Shown piece by piece: positions 53,434 to 63,528 of a stretch of DNA of 64,000 bases. Made by a program: the position numbers and the translations under genes. Every line of letters starts with the position of its first letter. Position 1 is the first letter of the stretch. This stretch comes from Fidelibacterota bacterium (GTDB taxonomy: Bacteria; Fidelibacterota; Fidelibacteria; Fidelibacterales; Fidelibacteraceae), in assembly GCA_028699915.1 (NCBI GenBank), contig JAQVTR010000002.1, positions 22,977 to 86,976 of the forward strand. The letters run 5' to 3'. Under the pieces are notes generated by a model. The model searched no databases. It was not told the DNA's origin and saw nothing but the letters and a program-made list of their open reading frames with translations.

Positions 53434-53787
53434 TTAAAGATTTATTTCCACTTCAACCGTATCCAGGATGCCCTTTATGGGAACGCTGGGTTTGCGTACA
53501 ACTACCGAAATACTTTCAATACCCGCGTATTTGGATTTGATCTCCCGCGCAATCATTCCTGCAATCGACTCGATCAGGTGCTTTTTGTCGCTGGTTACAA
53601 TTTTATTGATATCCTGATAGATTGCTTCGTAATTGATGGTATCTTCAAGTTTATCGCTTTGGGAAGCTTTCTTCAGATCACAGCCGATCTTCAGGTCCAC
53701 TTCAAAACGCGCGCCCAGGATCTTTTCACTCTCTTCGACTCCGTGATAAGCATAGAACACCATGTTTTTCAGTCGGATATAATCCAT
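53434..53787 (-). CDS. folB: Dihydroneopterin aldolase
   Basis: 117 residues. MDYIRLKNMVFYAYHGVEESEKILGARFEVDL gives the FolB start with active-site Tyr and Glu; Lys in VRKPSVPI is the conserved lysine. It makes 6-hydroxymethyl-dihydropterin in folate synthesis. No other folate gene is near. It lies 9 bases after nadK. Confidence 0.95.
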   Translation of the reverse strand: MDYIRLKNMVFYAYHGVEESEKILGARFEVDLKIGCDLKKASQSDKLEDTINYEAIYQDINKIVTSDKKHLIESIAGMIAREIKSKYAGIESISVVVRKPSVPIKGILDTVEVEINL

Positions 53788-53796
53788 AATTTCCTC

Positions 53797-54639
53797 TTAC
53801 TGTGTCCATTTGAGTTTGTTGCGCACAACGGAAAAAAAGCTGCTGTTCAGAGAACGCACCAGCTTAACGCTGTAAGGCGACTTTTTTACATTGACGGCAG
53901 TATCCGCTTTAACCGGAATATCCTGCTGGCCGTCAATGCTTAAAACGCAGCCGTCACTGAGTTCCCGGAAGCGGATGTTGATACAGCAATCCCCGGAAAT
54001 AACCGTCGGGCGGTTCGAAAGCATATGCGGACAGATCGGATTGATGACCATAGCATTGATACCCGGACTCAGGATAGGGCCGCCAGCTGACATGGAGTAT
54101 GCCGTGGAACCGGTCGGCGAAGCGACAATAAGCCCGTCGCTGCGGAAAGTATTCATATATACCTCATCAACATAGACTTCGGTGGTCAGCAATCTTGATG
54201 ACGGCGATCGCAGCGCAACAACGTCATTTACGGCATAAAAGCGTTCATCTTCCGGAAGCACCTGTGCTTCGAGCACCATACGTTCATCGATGCGATACTT
54301 TCCGGAGAGGATCTCTTTTAATTCGGCATCGTAGGTTTGTCCGGACAATTCGGCCAAAAAGCCCAGGCGTCCGAAACGGATGCCCAGCATGGGTATCTGC
54401 CGTTTTCCCATCAGCCTTGCCGCACGCAGGATCGTGCCGTCGCCGCCAAGAATGATCAGCATATCCGCTTCCTGCATCATTGTCAGCAGATCTATGCCAT
54501 GCGGATAGCCGGCTATAACTGCAAATTCGGATTCTACGCAAAAATCAACCCGGTTTACGCGAAGCCAGTCTAAAAAATGGTGAAAAAACTGACCGATCTC
54601 TTCCGAATACGCCTTGTTGGCAATGATCCCGATCTTCAT
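53797..54639 (-). CDS. nadK: NAD kinase
   Basis: 280 residues. GGDGT at 65-69, the NDVV segment in YAVNDVVALR and the glycine-rich SPTGSTAYSMSAGGPI motif are diagnostic. It makes NADP from NAD. The start overlaps the preceding gene in an ATGA. In this window it complements nadA and the transhydrogenase-like complex in NAD(P) supply. Confidence 0.97.
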   Translation of the reverse strand: MKIGIIANKAYSEEIGQFFHHFLDWLRVNRVDFCVESEFAVIAGYPHGIDLLTMMQEADMLIILGGDGTILRAARLMGKRQIPMLGIRFGRLGFLAELSGQTYDAELKEILSGKYRIDERMVLEAQVLPEDERFYAVNDVVALRSPSSRLLTTEVYVDEVYMNTFRSDGLIVASPTGSTAYSMSAGGPILSPGINAMVINPICPHMLSNRPTVISGDCCINIRFRELSDGCVLSIDGQQDIPVKADTAVNVKKSPYSVKLVRSLNSSFFSVVRNKLKWTQ

Positions 54640-55145
54640 AAGGATTCCTTTTTATTGATCAGCACATCCAGTTTTTGCAGGACATCCGCAGCGTTTTCCG
54701 CCGGGATACTACCCGGAATATTCCAGGAATTAAGTTGGATAAGCGGCTTTTGATAGTGCAATGCATAAGCAATTTCCGATAAGGTGCCGTAATGGCCACC
54801 GATTGCCACTGCAGCATTGCACGCCGCCGCCAGAATGGCATTCCGTGCAAAACCGATGCCGGTTGGAATGGTTATATCCACCCAGGGATTAGCATCCGAA
54901 TCATCTTCACCCGGGAGAATACCGATCACCGTACCCCCTGCTTCCCTGCAAGCGCGGCTGACAGCTTCCATAATTCCTCCGCGTCCGCCGCAGAGCAGTA
55001 CCCAACCGCGTTCGGCGATCCCTCTGCCAACCAAATCCGCTTCATGACAGAGCGACTCCGCGGCTTTGCGCCCGCCGAATATTGCAATTTTTACCTTTTT
55101 ATTACTCAAATTCACCACTCTGGAAATTAATGAATTTTCTCTCAT
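54636..55145 (-). CDS. TIGR00725/LOG-like Rossmann-fold protein
   Basis: 169 residues from the ATG at 55145 (a TTG at 55151 adds two residues). KIAIFGGRKAAE, LLCGGRGGIMEAVSRACREAGG with VIGILPG and IGGHYGTLSEIAYALHY place it in the LOG/TIGR00725 superfamily. The common label lysine decarboxylase is wrong for this group. It may hydrolyse nucleotide-like compounds; the function is unproven. It is coupled to nadK. Confidence 0.88.
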   Translation of the reverse strand: MRENSLISRVVNLSNKKVKIAIFGGRKAAESLCHEADLVGRGIAERGWVLLCGGRGGIMEAVSRACREAGGTVIGILPGEDDSDANPWVDITIPTGIGFARNAILAAACNAAVAIGGHYGTLSEIAYALHYQKPLIQLNSWNIPGSIPAENAADVLQKLDVLINKKESL

Positions 55146-55166
55146 AAGCAAAGGGGAATCCCTGCA

Positions 55167-57656
55167 TCAGAATAAAGGAACCTTACCCCGGAAAAGCTGT
55201 TCTCCGTATTTCAGGCGATAAAGATAGAGTCCGCAAGGAAGTCCCGGTGATTGCCAGCTGATCCGGTAATGACCGGGATCCAGTTCCTTGTTCAGCAACA
55301 GCCCGATACGCTCACCGCGCATAGTGAAGATTTCCAGACTCAGCTGTGTGGGTTCGGGTACTTCCAGATCCATGCGAAACAGCGGAACGCTGTACTCGGG
55401 GTAGACCGGTTCAAAACGGAAAACCGGTGTCGCATCCGCATCATAGGGACGATACTCAATTTGCGTATCGGAGGGATAAGCGACTTTAAGATTATCCCAG
55501 AACAGCGTGCCCTGAGCTTGCCCTCCGGGGATATGAAAACAGAGTTTTCTGAGCTTCAGTGGAAATGCGGCATCGAGGCTGGAGATATCCAGAAAAACAT
55601 TCCGATAATCGGTAAAATTTAAAATACAGTCGCTCCCGAGTTCCCGTTGTTTGCCGTTGGCATCCTCCAGCACCGCCGAAATCCGGTAATCACGTCCGTC
55701 TCCCCGGAATTCCAGCAAGAGCATCTCCGGTATCCCCGGCAAAGGAATGGTCTTCTTGGCCTCAATGCAGCCGCCATTCAGGGAACTGTAATCGATGCGT
55801 ACAGCCTTGTCCGTATCCCTGCGGCTGACAAGATTCATTCGCGCAGACAATCCTTCACGGGATTCATCAATCAGATCCCATCCGTCCAGGCTTTTGACCG
55901 GATCAAGAACAAACTCCCCTTCCCGGGCAAATACCTTGACCTCTGCCGTTGCGCTCACGTCCCCATATTCAGCTAAAATTCGACTGCTTCCTTTCTTTTT
56001 CCCCAGAAAGCGCCCTGAATTGTCTATACTGCCGATGGAGCTGTCTGCCAGACTGAATCTTAGAACACGATTTGGCAATAGAAGGGTATCTCCTTCTTCC
56101 GATACTCCGTGAACAGTAAAGTCCACCGCTTGCCGGGTATCGCTGATCACGGATCCCGGTGTAAGGAATAGCGGGCCGAAACCGCGGACGCGCACAAACA
56201 TCGAATCCGGGCGCAGCGAATCAGCCATGACGGCATAGACATAACCTTGTCCCGCTTTCCCGTTTGCAGTGAAATATAATTTTCCATTAATAACGCTGAC
56301 AGATCCCAGTTCCGGATCACAATAAATATCGATACTTGCACTGTCGGGGATCTCCCGGTAATGGTAATGTGCATCCCAGGCGGATACCGAAAAAGGCGCC
56401 GATTCGCCCAGGTAGAGAGCAAGAGAATCCCGTTCGATCTGGAGCAGCGCCATGTTTCCTTCCGGTGCCGAGCTGTAAATGGCGCAGCTGTTGCGCACGG
56501 CACGTTCCCGGCCGTCCGACGGCAGATTTGCGATAGCATCCGCCGTCAGAAAAACGCTGGATCCGCCGCCGTCAAAATTCATACCGCGCCAGGCGCCCAG
56601 CTGAATAAGAATATCCGCCAGATCGGGAAGATCAATGCCAATGCTGTGGCTTTGCCGGCCATCCACGACCACAAGATACATTCGGGTCGTGTCGCGGTTA
56701 AACGCTACGGCAGTCCTTGGATGACGATCAATGGCAAAACGGTTTGTTCCGTTTTCATTGGCAAAGCCTTCCAGCGCATAATTTTGCCCTTCACGGACAA
56801 TGGTCGGGTACCCTCCGATCACATGCCGGATGCGCTGCAACTGCGGCAAAGGATCAAAGCTGACGCTGGAATCACTGAGGTCCTCAAACTGCAGCATTGA
56901 CAGCTCAAGTTTAACCAGACGCCCTTTCTGATAATGTTCGGCAAGGATGTTCCCCAGGCCTTCGCCGGCCGTCAGGAAGGCTTTGCCGGGTGCCGGCATC
57001 AGTATTGCGCTGTCAAGCGCAAGGCTGTCCATCATACCGTAAACGGGAGCATTTAGCGCCCATTCGCTCAGCGGAACAAAGCGCACGGCGCTCATTCCGG
57101 GCAACAATGAAAATGCGCCCCCATGGCTGTTGATAAGGCCAAGCGAGAACGCAGCGGGATTCTCGTTGACCTGGGATATATGCAATGCGGTATCGGAAAA
57201 TACCGCGGTACCTTCAAACACATTACAGCTGATATTGAGCTTGTTCTCACTGTTGATGCTGAGAGCGGGCCAGTACGCCCGCGGATCGGAAGAATAGTTT
57301 TCCAGCCGGATGATCTCTCCGTCCATAACATTTGCGTTGACCGTTTTTCCGTCCGCGTAAAAAAAGTCCCCATTGACCGCGGCCGCCAGACGGTAATTTT
57401 CCTTTTCCCTTGCCCGTGTCGCCTGTGAGGGCGGCTGCAAAGTGCCGCCGTCCGCATTTACAATATGGATATAGGGATTTGTCAGGTCCGCTTCAAGGAC
57501 ATGAATAAGCCAGGGACGGGAAGGAGCTTCCAGGGTTTTCTGAACAAGGCCGGGACCGACCTTCCGGATACGGGTCGTCAAAATCTCCGGCAAGTCGGCA
57601 AACAGAATCCCCGTGCCTGCAATTACGGCTGTCAAAAGAGGAAAAAAGCGTTTCAT
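55167..57656 (-). CDS. Secreted phosphodiester glycosidase (NAGPA-like) with type IX sorting domain
   Basis: 829 residues. Signal peptide; an N-terminal phosphodiester glycosidase/DUF2233 domain up to about 400 with DRHPRTAVAFNRDTTRMYLVVVDGR and GMNFDGGGSSVFLT; Ig-like domains (GYVYAVMADS, then ILAEYGDVSATAEVKVFA); a beta-sandwich region; and a C-terminal module LSLEIFTMRGERIGLLLN with SGLYLYRL-like CGLYLYRLK, a type IX sorting domain. It likely removes GlcNAc-phosphodiester or teichoic-like caps at the surface. It is upstream of the LOG-like gene by 21 bases. Confidence 0.87.
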   Translation of the reverse strand: MKRFFPLLTAVIAGTGILFADLPEILTTRIRKVGPGLVQKTLEAPSRPWLIHVLEADLTNPYIHIVNADGGTLQPPSQATRAREKENYRLAAAVNGDFFYADGKTVNANVMDGEIIRLENYSSDPRAYWPALSINSENKLNISCNVFEGTAVFSDTALHISQVNENPAAFSLGLINSHGGAFSLLPGMSAVRFVPLSEWALNAPVYGMMDSLALDSAILMPAPGKAFLTAGEGLGNILAEHYQKGRLVKLELSMLQFEDLSDSSVSFDPLPQLQRIRHVIGGYPTIVREGQNYALEGFANENGTNRFAIDRHPRTAVAFNRDTTRMYLVVVDGRQSHSIGIDLPDLADILIQLGAWRGMNFDGGGSSVFLTADAIANLPSDGRERAVRNSCAIYSSAPEGNMALLQIERDSLALYLGESAPFSVSAWDAHYHYREIPDSASIDIYCDPELGSVSVINGKLYFTANGKAGQGYVYAVMADSLRPDSMFVRVRGFGPLFLTPGSVISDTRQAVDFTVHGVSEEGDTLLLPNRVLRFSLADSSIGSIDNSGRFLGKKKGSSRILAEYGDVSATAEVKVFAREGEFVLDPVKSLDGWDLIDESREGLSARMNLVSRRDTDKAVRIDYSSLNGGCIEAKKTIPLPGIPEMLLLEFRGDGRDYRISAVLEDANGKQRELGSDCILNFTDYRNVFLDISSLDAAFPLKLRKLCFHIPGGQAQGTLFWDNLKVAYPSDTQIEYRPYDADATPVFRFEPVYPEYSVPLFRMDLEVPEPTQLSLEIFTMRGERIGLLLNKELDPGHYRISWQSPGLPCGLYLYRLKYGEQLFRGKVPLF

Positions 57657-57772
57657 TCAGGCCTCAAAACTTTAACTCTCACTCAACGGATAAAGATAGA
57701 AAGGAACGCGAATATTTCCAAACAGTATGAGCAAGAAAGAACACCCGGAAATAAAGGGCGTTTGCAGTGAAT

Positions 57773-58330
57773 TTAATGATCGAAAGATAATTCCCGTTTA
57801 TCGGATCCGGAGAACATGTTTTTCAGCACCTGTTTGCCTTGTGCAAAAAAATCCAGCACTTCCGACGTTTGATAGTCCGGGTATGTCCAGGGCAGCGCTT
57901 CAAAACGCTTTCCACGGGCGATCAATGTCGTTTCGGCGTAAATACCTTCCGCCAGATAATTGCGGTGAGAATACGCTTTGGTGCTCAGCAGCCCGAACTG
58001 ATACAGGGTAAGAAAGCCCGGATCGCAATTGATCCTGCGTTTGTCGTCCCTGATATAACGGAGTTCGAGCGATTGCGATTCGAGTTTGTGGCGGTATAAA
58101 TTTTCAAGACTGATCGCTTGTGCAAAGAAATAATACTTTTTCCAGAGCTCCTCCCCCATCTCATTCCGATAATAGTCTGTAAAGGCGTCAAAACGAAAAG
58201 GGCCGTATTCCAGCAGAATTTTTCCGTAACGTTTCACAAAATAATTCTCAAGGGAAGGCAGCAAATCCTTGTCGTTTAAGGTCAGTGCCTGGAATAACAA
58301 TCCACTTGGAGCGGTGCGTATATTTCCCAT
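57773..58330 (-). CDS. DUF4416 family protein
   Basis: 185 residues from the ATG at 58330; the frame is open to 58429 but that part overlaps batB. Family features: GLLFQALTLNDKDLLPSLENYFVKRYGKI, YYRNEMGEELWKKYYFFAQ, and NCDPGFLTLYQFGLLSTKAYSHRNYLAEGIYAETTLI. The function is unknown. It lies one base after batB at the end of that operon. Confidence 0.9.
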   Translation of the reverse strand: MGNIRTAPSGLLFQALTLNDKDLLPSLENYFVKRYGKILLEYGPFRFDAFTDYYRNEMGEELWKKYYFFAQAISLENLYRHKLESQSLELRYIRDDKRRINCDPGFLTLYQFGLLSTKAYSHRNYLAEGIYAETTLIARGKRFEALPWTYPDYQTSEVLDFFAQGKQVLKNMFSGSDKRELSFDH

Positions 58331-58331
58331 T

Positions 58332-59369
58332 TTATTTCGATGCAGCCGTATTTTCTGTTTTACGTTTATTTTTAAGTGTTTCCGGCAGCAGCACTGCCAG
58401 CAAAAGTGAAAACAGCGCAAATATTGCAAAGATCAGGTACAGTTCCCGGTAACGCGCAAATTCGTGGGTTTGGTATTCCTGACGATCGCCGTGCAGAATG
58501 TGTTCGTAAATGCTGAGGATGGGTTCCCGTACCGCGCCCAGCCGGTAATAGCGGCCATTCCCGGAAGCTGCGATCTGACGCAAGGTATTTTCCTGAAGTA
58601 CCGTCGTGATAACACGCCCTTCACTGTCGCGCTTATAATCGACAAGTTTAGCTGCATTGTCATAAACGGGGATCGGGCTGCCTTTGAGAGTACCGACTCC
58701 CAGGCTGTAGATAAGGACCTTTTCCTCCGCCGCACGTTGAAGCGCCGCATCGATGTCCTGTTCATGGTCCTCGCCGTCGCTGATAAGGATGATCGCTTTA
58801 TACTGTTGGTTTTCATCGGGAAAGGCGTCTATTGCCGTATAAATGGCGTCGGCAAAGGCGGTGCCCTGAACCGGAAGCAGCTGCGTATCCATCATTTCCA
58901 GCATCATGGTGGCTGTCCTGTAATCGGAAGTAATGGGACACTGCAAAAAGGAGACTCCTGCAAATGCCACCAGTCCGATCCGGTCCCCTTTCAGATTATT
59001 GATCAAACGTAAAACCTCATATTTTGAGCGCTCTAAACGTGAAGGGGAAATATCTTCTGCCGTCATACTGGCCGAAAGGTCCAGCGCTACGATCACATCC
59101 ATGCCTTCCTGTTTCAGCTCCTTAAGTCCGGAACCGATGCGAAGCCCGGCGGCGGAAAGGATCATCATTGCGAGGGAGAAAAGCAGAAGTCCATGTTTCA
59201 GGGCCAGCAGAGACCGGCGCGCAGGATCGTAAAGCCGTCCCAGCATAGCGGGATGGATGTGGATTTCCATTTTTTTGCGGCGCTGCTTTGCCTTTAGGAA
59301 TGCAGCAATAAGCAGCAAGGGTAGCAGGATCAGGAGCCCTAAAATTCCGGGTTGTGCGAAACTCAGCAT
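58332..59369 (-). CDS. batB: BatB-like von Willebrand-domain membrane protein
   Basis: 345 residues from the ATG at 59369, with GGAGGAGG five bases upstream inside the batA end. Membrane segments near 9-26 and 58-75 and at the C-terminus (about 305-325) frame a VWA domain with the metal-adhesion motif DLSASM at 97-102. Thr and Asp of the site follow (TSDYRTA, ISDGED). The pair of batA and batB here has no moxR or DUF58 gene beside it in the window. Confidence 0.92.
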   Translation of the reverse strand: MLSFAQPGILGLLILLPLLLIAAFLKAKQRRKKMEIHIHPAMLGRLYDPARRSLLALKHGLLLFSLAMMILSAAGLRIGSGLKELKQEGMDVIVALDLSASMTAEDISPSRLERSKYEVLRLINNLKGDRIGLVAFAGVSFLQCPITSDYRTATMMLEMMDTQLLPVQGTAFADAIYTAIDAFPDENQQYKAIILISDGEDHEQDIDAALQRAAEEKVLIYSLGVGTLKGSPIPVYDNAAKLVDYKRDSEGRVITTVLQENTLRQIAASGNGRYYRLGAVREPILSIYEHILHGDRQEYQTHEFARYRELYLIFAIFALFSLLLAVLLPETLKNKRKTENTAASK

Positions 59370-60337
59370 CCGGACCTCCTCCAAAGAATATATTTCAGCA
59401 CATAGGCCAGCAGGGCAAGCAACAGCGCCGTCAGCAAATAGGAAAAATAACGTTCATCCCAATCCATATACTGCCGAATATTAATTTCCGTTTTTTCCAG
59501 AGCGGCGATCTCATCCCAAATCTCTTTCAATTTTTCTTCGGAATCCGCACGGTAGAAGCGTCCGTCAGTTTCCTCGGCAATGGTACGCAAAAGCCGGTCG
59601 TTCAGCGGCGGGATACGCTGGGGAAAAAGAAAACCGGTACTGACCACTTCTCCGCTGCCGGCCATTCCGATCGTGTAGATGCGAATACCGTAATCTTTGG
59701 CAAAGGAAGCTGCGGTCATGGGATCGATATCACCGGCATTGTTCTCACCATCGGTCAGAAGGATGATCACTTTGCTCTTTGCTTCGGTGTCGCGCAGACG
59801 GTTTATGCAATTTACAATGGCCAGACCGATGGCAGTCCCGTCGAGAGACTGCGGTACGATCTCCATTTTTCCGATAAGCTCGCTGACAATATCGTAATCG
59901 GTAGTCAGTGGACACTGCAGAAAGGATTCCCCGGCAAAGACCACCAGTCCTGCACGATCGTGCCGGAGGTTTTCCACAAAATCGCGGGCAACCTGTTTGG
60001 AAGCTTCCAGCCGGTTGGGCTGAAAATCATTGAGCTGCATGGATCCGGAAATGTCCAGCGCCAGCATGATGTCGATCCCGCTTTGCCGCAGGTCTTTACT
60101 GACATTACCGATCTGCGGTCTTGCCACGGCGATCAGCAGCAAGAGCAGGGAAAGGAACAGCAGAATTTGCGGGATCAGGATCTTGTAATAGAAAGGGCGT
60201 TCCAGTTTTTCAAGCGGGGCAATTGATCCCATCCGCAGCGCACGTTGCCGTTTATTCCGGTAAAAAAAAGCGGCTGCTACCGCAACGCCAACAGGTATGA
60301 TCAGAAATAATACATAAGGATATGCAAAACGGAACAT
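59363..60337 (-). CDS. batA: BatA-like von Willebrand-domain membrane protein
   Basis: 324 residues. Two N-terminal membrane segments (about 7-24 and 53-71), VWA domain with DISGSM at 95-100, TTDYD and LTDGENNAGD, and a C-terminal membrane segment. Overlaps batB by 7 bases and follows the alpha/beta hydrolase by 6. It should work with BatB, BatD and the TPR proteins at the inner membrane. Confidence 0.93.
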   Translation of the reverse strand: MFRFAYPYVLFLIIPVGVAVAAAFFYRNKRQRALRMGSIAPLEKLERPFYYKILIPQILLFLSLLLLLIAVARPQIGNVSKDLRQSGIDIMLALDISGSMQLNDFQPNRLEASKQVARDFVENLRHDRAGLVVFAGESFLQCPLTTDYDIVSELIGKMEIVPQSLDGTAIGLAIVNCINRLRDTEAKSKVIILLTDGENNAGDIDPMTAASFAKDYGIRIYTIGMAGSGEVVSTGFLFPQRIPPLNDRLLRTIAEETDGRFYRADSEEKLKEIWDEIAALEKTEINIRQYMDWDERYFSYLLTALLLALLAYVLKYILWRRSGC

Positions 60338-60343
60338 TGGGAA

Positions 60344-61027
60344 CTAATTTTTCTTCGTTTGTTTCTCAATCACATCGCTCATAAACCACAACAGGACATC
60401 GGCGATCTCCCTGTGTATCTCGTCCTGGGTACGCTTTCCTTCTCGCAGAAGTTCCAGAGAATGGTCCGTTTGGGGGACCAGCATCAGCCTTGCATAGGGA
60501 TTCAGCGCTCCGCTCAGCAGTTCGAGTTTCCCGCGATCACAGAAAGGGTCTTCGGTCCCACTTACAAAAATCATCGGTTTTTTCAGTAAAAACAATGCCT
60601 TCCGCGAAAAGGGAATACGAAGCCGGGGGCTATGCAGGGGCCAGGTAAGGAAGACATAGCCGTTGACATATTCGGGTGCGATCCGGGCAGAAATGACGGC
60701 ACTGAGGGATTTTCCGCCGATAAAACAGAATTTTGAAGCGGACAACTCGCTTTTAACATCCTCCAGGACCATCTCGTAGACGGCATTGCAGCGGCATTTA
60801 CTGATCCCGACATAAGGATTTTCGACAAAGGGAAAATTAAAACGCACGAGGTTCACATTTTCTTTCGGCAGCAATTCCGCAAGCGCTTTCAGCAGCGGCT
60901 GATTCATATCGTTATAACGGCCGTGTCCGAGGACCAGGGTTACATCGGAGGGCAGATCCGGCAAATTATAACTGATCAGGGTTTCCGCTTTTTTGAAAGG
61001 ATAAATAATATTGCGGATCTCTCTCAT
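60344..61027 (-). CDS. Alpha/beta hydrolase family protein
   Basis: 227 residues. LVLGHGRYNDMNQP (oxyanion region), VRFNFPFVE, the nucleophile-type motif GGKSLSAV, FVSGTEDPFC and DHSLEL with the likely catalytic His. This is the TEX30/KANL3-like branch. The substrate is not predictable. It lies between ftsK and batA, 15 and 6 bases away. Confidence 0.83.
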   Translation of the reverse strand: MREIRNIIYPFKKAETLISYNLPDLPSDVTLVLGHGRYNDMNQPLLKALAELLPKENVNLVRFNFPFVENPYVGISKCRCNAVYEMVLEDVKSELSASKFCFIGGKSLSAVISARIAPEYVNGYVFLTWPLHSPRLRIPFSRKALFLLKKPMIFVSGTEDPFCDRGKLELLSGALNPYARLMLVPQTDHSLELLREGKRTQDEIHREIADVLLWFMSDVIEKQTKKN

Positions 61028-61042
61028 TGAAAATCTCCGGGA

Positions 61043-63337
61043 TCATTTGTCATCAAAAGAACCGTTTTCAAACGAGTTCAGGTGTTCCAGATACTCGGGT
61101 CCGACCAGCACTTCCCGTGCTTTTGAGCCCATCGAAGGTCCCACAATGCCGGCGGCTTCCAGTTCGTCGATCAGTCTTCCGGCGCGGCTGTATCCGACCT
61201 TCAGGCGGCGCTGCAGCAAGGATGCCGAACCCTGCTGGTGGGTAATGACCAATTTTAACGCTTCGTTAAAAAGCGGGTCCTGATCCCCGTTGATGTAGTC
61301 ATCTCCTCCGTCCATTTCTTCTTCCGGTTCCACGGCGGTCGGAAGAATGAAATCATCTCCGGATTGTGGCTGCCTGGAAATGTGACCAAGCACGCTTTCG
61401 ATCTCTTCCAGGGAAATAAAGGCATTATGCAGACGGATGGGTTCCGAACGACCGCGCGGCAGGAACAGCATATCTCCGCGTCCCAGCAGTTGCTCGGCTC
61501 CGTTAACATCAAGAATAGTGCGACTGTCGGTTTTGGATGCCACGGCAAAAGCGATACGTGCCGGGAAATTGGCGCGGATCACGCCGGTAATTACATCCAC
61601 GGAAGGACGCTGGGTTGCCACGACCAGGTGCAGGCCGACAGCCCTGGATTTTTGGGCAAGACGTTGAAAAGGCAATTCAATTTCGGCTTTGTTCAGCGTG
61701 CTGTTCATCAAGTCGGCAAGCTCATCAATGACAATAACGATATAAGGCATGACCGGCATGCCGGATTTTTTCATTTTTTCGTTGTATTCTTCAATATTCC
61801 GGACATTCATCCCCAGCATTTTCACATAGCGGGATTCCATCTCGATCACCGCTGAACGCAGAGCATAAATGGCGTTCTGCGCATTGGTGATCACGTATTC
61901 ATCAAAATCTTCGGAGGTGATCAGATGATAGGGCTCCAGCGCCCGGTAAATCGAAAGCTCGATCATCTTCGGGTCAATGAGAATGAATTTGACTTCGTCC
62001 GGATTTGCACGGTAGAGTATGGACATGATGATGGTATTGATACAGACGGATTTTCCGGATCCCGTTGTTCCCGCCACCAGAAGATGCGGCATTTTTGCCA
62101 GATCAAAGGTAAAGGGATGCCCCTCGGTTGTCTTTCCCACGGCAATGGTCAGCAGGCTTCTGGCCGAACGAAAATCGGACGAATTCACGATGGAATGATA
62201 ATAGATCAGATCGGGGTCGCGATTGGGTATTTCCACGCCGACCACGGTTTTTCCGGGAATGGGTGCAATAATACGGACGTGTTTTGCAGCCATGATGCGT
62301 GCAATATCGTTTTCAAGATTTTCAATGCGGTTGATGCGTACGCCGGAGCCAAGCTGCAGTTCATACATCGTAATGACCGGTCCGGGAATAATATTGACAA
62401 CACGGGCATCAACGTTGAATTCTGCCAGTGCCTGCGTAAGCAGCTGCGCTTTTTCATTTAATTCATTGGTATTGTAACCACCCTCTGCCGGTGCGGGTTT
62501 CAGCAACTCCGGTCCGGGCAGAACATAAGGACGCCGGTTCGGGGTTCTGGAAAGTTCAGGTTTTACTGCCGGAGATTTCGCTTTTTTGCCGTTCCGGTTT
62601 TCGTTGTCAGGGATCGGTTTTTGCCGGACAGGCGCGGCCGGTTCGTTGAGGGGAGGTTTTTCTGCGGGGGCTATGAGCGCTCCGGGAGTATTTGGAGCCG
62701 GAGAAGCTTCCTGTTTTTTTCGACCTAAACGCTGAAAAAGTCTCGGCCCTTCTTTGCGAATGCGTTTACCGGTCTTAAGACTCGCAAAAGGCGCGCTGAG
62801 GCTGAAGCGAAAAAAACCGCTGATCAGGATGAGAATTGCAGCAATTAAAAGAAGGATCGCAGGTGTAATGCCGATCCAGTCGGAAAGAAAAACGGCAAAG
62901 GTACCGCCCACAAATCCACCCGGAATAAAACCGGAATCCATCTGCAAACCGTTTTTAGCAATCGGATCGATCGAGAACAGCACGGAGAGAAAAAGGATCA
63001 TGGGGATCATAAATGCGGTGCATCGCTTTAAAACGCTTTTTTTCCATTTAAATAAGGTAAAAACACCCCAGGCAAAAATCAGCGGGATCAAGCCCCATGC
63101 AAAATACCCGACCCCAAGCTTGATAAAAAAGTAAGAAATAAAAACGCCGGCAATACCCATATTATTGTCGATAAGACTATAATGATTCATCAGCAGTTCG
63201 TCGCGTTCGGAATAGCTTCCAAAGCTCAAAGTCAATAAAACGGATAAGACAATAAGCAGGAATCCCAGCACTTCGCGCTGCCGGGAAGACAAAGGCGCTC
63301 GCTTTTCTTCATTTACAGGTTTATTACGCCGTTTCAT
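61043..63337 (-). CDS. ftsK: DNA translocase FtsK/SpoIIIE
   Basis: 764 residues. Four N-terminal membrane segments (about 27-175), a Lys/Pro-rich linker (about 195-290), the motor domain with Walker A GTTGSGKS and Walker B VIVIDELADL, a VVATQRPSVDVITG segment, and a C-terminal winged-helix gamma domain (SASLLQRRLKVGYSRAGRLIDELE) that reads KOPS-type sites. It moves chromosome termini through the septum. It appears to be the first gene of the unit that ends with DUF4416. Confidence 0.97.
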   Translation of the reverse strand: MKRRNKPVNEEKRAPLSSRQREVLGFLLIVLSVLLTLSFGSYSERDELLMNHYSLIDNNMGIAGVFISYFFIKLGVGYFAWGLIPLIFAWGVFTLFKWKKSVLKRCTAFMIPMILFLSVLFSIDPIAKNGLQMDSGFIPGGFVGGTFAVFLSDWIGITPAILLLIAAILILISGFFRFSLSAPFASLKTGKRIRKEGPRLFQRLGRKKQEASPAPNTPGALIAPAEKPPLNEPAAPVRQKPIPDNENRNGKKAKSPAVKPELSRTPNRRPYVLPGPELLKPAPAEGGYNTNELNEKAQLLTQALAEFNVDARVVNIIPGPVITMYELQLGSGVRINRIENLENDIARIMAAKHVRIIAPIPGKTVVGVEIPNRDPDLIYYHSIVNSSDFRSARSLLTIAVGKTTEGHPFTFDLAKMPHLLVAGTTGSGKSVCINTIIMSILYRANPDEVKFILIDPKMIELSIYRALEPYHLITSEDFDEYVITNAQNAIYALRSAVIEMESRYVKMLGMNVRNIEEYNEKMKKSGMPVMPYIVIVIDELADLMNSTLNKAEIELPFQRLAQKSRAVGLHLVVATQRPSVDVITGVIRANFPARIAFAVASKTDSRTILDVNGAEQLLGRGDMLFLPRGRSEPIRLHNAFISLEEIESVLGHISRQPQSGDDFILPTAVEPEEEMDGGDDYINGDQDPLFNEALKLVITHQQGSASLLQRRLKVGYSRAGRLIDELEAAGIVGPSMGSKAREVLVGPEYLEHLNSFENGSFDDK

Positions 63338-63528
63338 ATTAAAAGGTACGCTTTTAAAAATTCATCGTCAAGAAGTAAGATAAGAAGTTCGGAGTTGAAA
63401 GCCGGGAATTCCGCGTTTAATGTTTTTCATTTAAAAAGTATCTTCAATAAATTGTATTATTCAAAATAATGAGTCATAGTCTGATATTAATTGTCCATTT
63501 TCCATTATCCATTGACCATTATTGTAAG

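Noticed and set aside
54636..55145. Lysine decarboxylase
   Set aside because: The GGRGGIMEA and GTLSE motifs belong to the LOG/TIGR00725 group, which has no PLP site.
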